Positions 63,300 through 64,000 of a stretch of 64,000 nucleotides of DNA are shown here, in pieces (position 1 is the first letter of the stretch; the number at the start of each line of letters is the position of its first letter). Made by a program: the position numbers and the translations under genes. This DNA comes from Agrypnia vestita (Eukaryota > Arthropoda > Insecta > Trichoptera > Phryganeidae), in NCBI GenBank assembly GCA_016648135.1, contig JADDOH010000168.1, positions 1-64,000 on the forward strand. The letters run 5' to 3'. The notes beneath the pieces are model-generated. The model had not been told where the DNA came from. It did not search any database and worked only from the letters and a program-made list of their open reading frames with translations.

Positions 63300-64000
63300 A
63301 TGGTTAGTAAGAATTTGGCTTGGTCTCCATATTTGATTTTACACAATATTGACTTAATGTACGCAATAACAGCCTATTTATAGAGAAACACGCCATTGCG
63401 AGAGCCTAGGTTAAAATAAATATTATATGAATATAAAGCTTTTAATACATGTGAATTTTTTCGCAATGTGAAAATAACAGATATTTTTCTCTGAAGGAAT
63501 GTGCCTCATAATTCGTTATGAATTCATTGCAACCATCGTGTGAATGTTGACTTGCACGCGAGAAAAATTTAAATAAGCCATCGTTATAATATATTGAAGA
63601 ACTTATGAACGTACTCGCTAGCGTACTCGCAGGCATGTTGGAAGATTGAACGCTGAAGTACGGAGCGAAGCGAAGTCAAAATAACCATCATTTGTTTACA
63701 TTACACTTTATAATTTTTGCGATACGTATTAAAGTTAAATGAAACTGAATTTTCATTTGAAACTTGAATTTTTACCCGAGTGTACATAAAACATTTACAT
63801 TAAATCTGTAATACAGAAACTTTTTTTTTTTATTATTACAAATACATTTCTAAAATGAGAGATACAGAAAAATCAATGATTAACGCAATAATAAAATCCA
63901 AAATTAAAAGTTTTAAAATTTTTATATTTTATGAATTTATTATTCATTAATTTGAAGCCATAATGGAAAGTATAACATAAATTATTACTAAAATAACACA
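63300..64000. other. AT-rich DNA, nothing recognised
   Basis: A small direct repeat CGTACTCGC TAG CGTACTCGC is at 63610-63630, and GAGCGAAGCGAAGTC lies at 63663. No gene, repeat boundary or splice pattern seen; the minus frame 63442-63636 is unsupported. Confidence 0.45.

Overview
The window looks like intergenic or intronic DNA from an arthropod, most likely an insect and probably a moth or butterfly. It is visibly AT-rich and has no long open reading frame: the longest is about 122 codons. It is filled with decayed eukaryotic mobile elements: RTE-like LINE 3' ends, tRNA-derived SINEs, foldback MITEs, and hAT, PIF/Harbinger, piggyBac-like and Helitron-like elements. The insect call rests on this mixture and on recurring GTAGGTACCTAC-type words. 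It is an inference, because no gene in the window identifies a species. I see no bacterial, phage or CRISPR features, no rRNA and no convincing functional tRNA.

Layout. 1-2000 is a run of unrelated tandem arrays (about 310, 124 and 133 bp units) followed by a 403-bp-spaced direct repeat. 2330-2600 and 4680-4860 are GC-richer patches with promoter-like motifs. 5206-10607 holds a Helitron-like element, a broken Harbinger transposon, a SINE, a LINE tail and a hAT MITE with a perfect 8-bp target duplication. 11229-15185 has a foldback MITE, SINEs (one nested in an older element) and an RTE fragment. 16100-19303 has an upstream-ORF arrangement, a MITE with long inverted ends and a 100-bp-arm hairpin. 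20669-25040 is a LINE graveyard that surrounds the best candidate coding exon (minus strand, 22682-22951). 26377-33245 has more MITEs, LINE tails and a second candidate exon (minus, 32611-32795) whose splice phase fits the first. 33580-34192 ends in a 79-nt poly(A) run. 35379-35478 is a perfect 44-bp inverted repeat. 38610-48240 mixes repeats with a GC-rich island (40440-40860) and a candidate exon (44701-45007). 48461-49954 is a nested stack: a piggyBac-like element with TTAA ends inside a foldback element, next to a short inverted-repeat element. 50190-64000 is again MITEs, LINE tails and low-information AT-rich DNA.

How the parts relate. The non-autonomous elements form families with several copies each inside the window: SINE A, SINE B, MITE E, element F, repeat D, MITE H, MITE I and the foldback family. 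This allows boundaries to be read by comparing copies. No intact transposase or reverse transcriptase is present, so all of these depend on enzymes encoded elsewhere or are dead. Any host genes here are represented only by short exons in long introns or by promoter-proximal DNA, and those calls are tentative.
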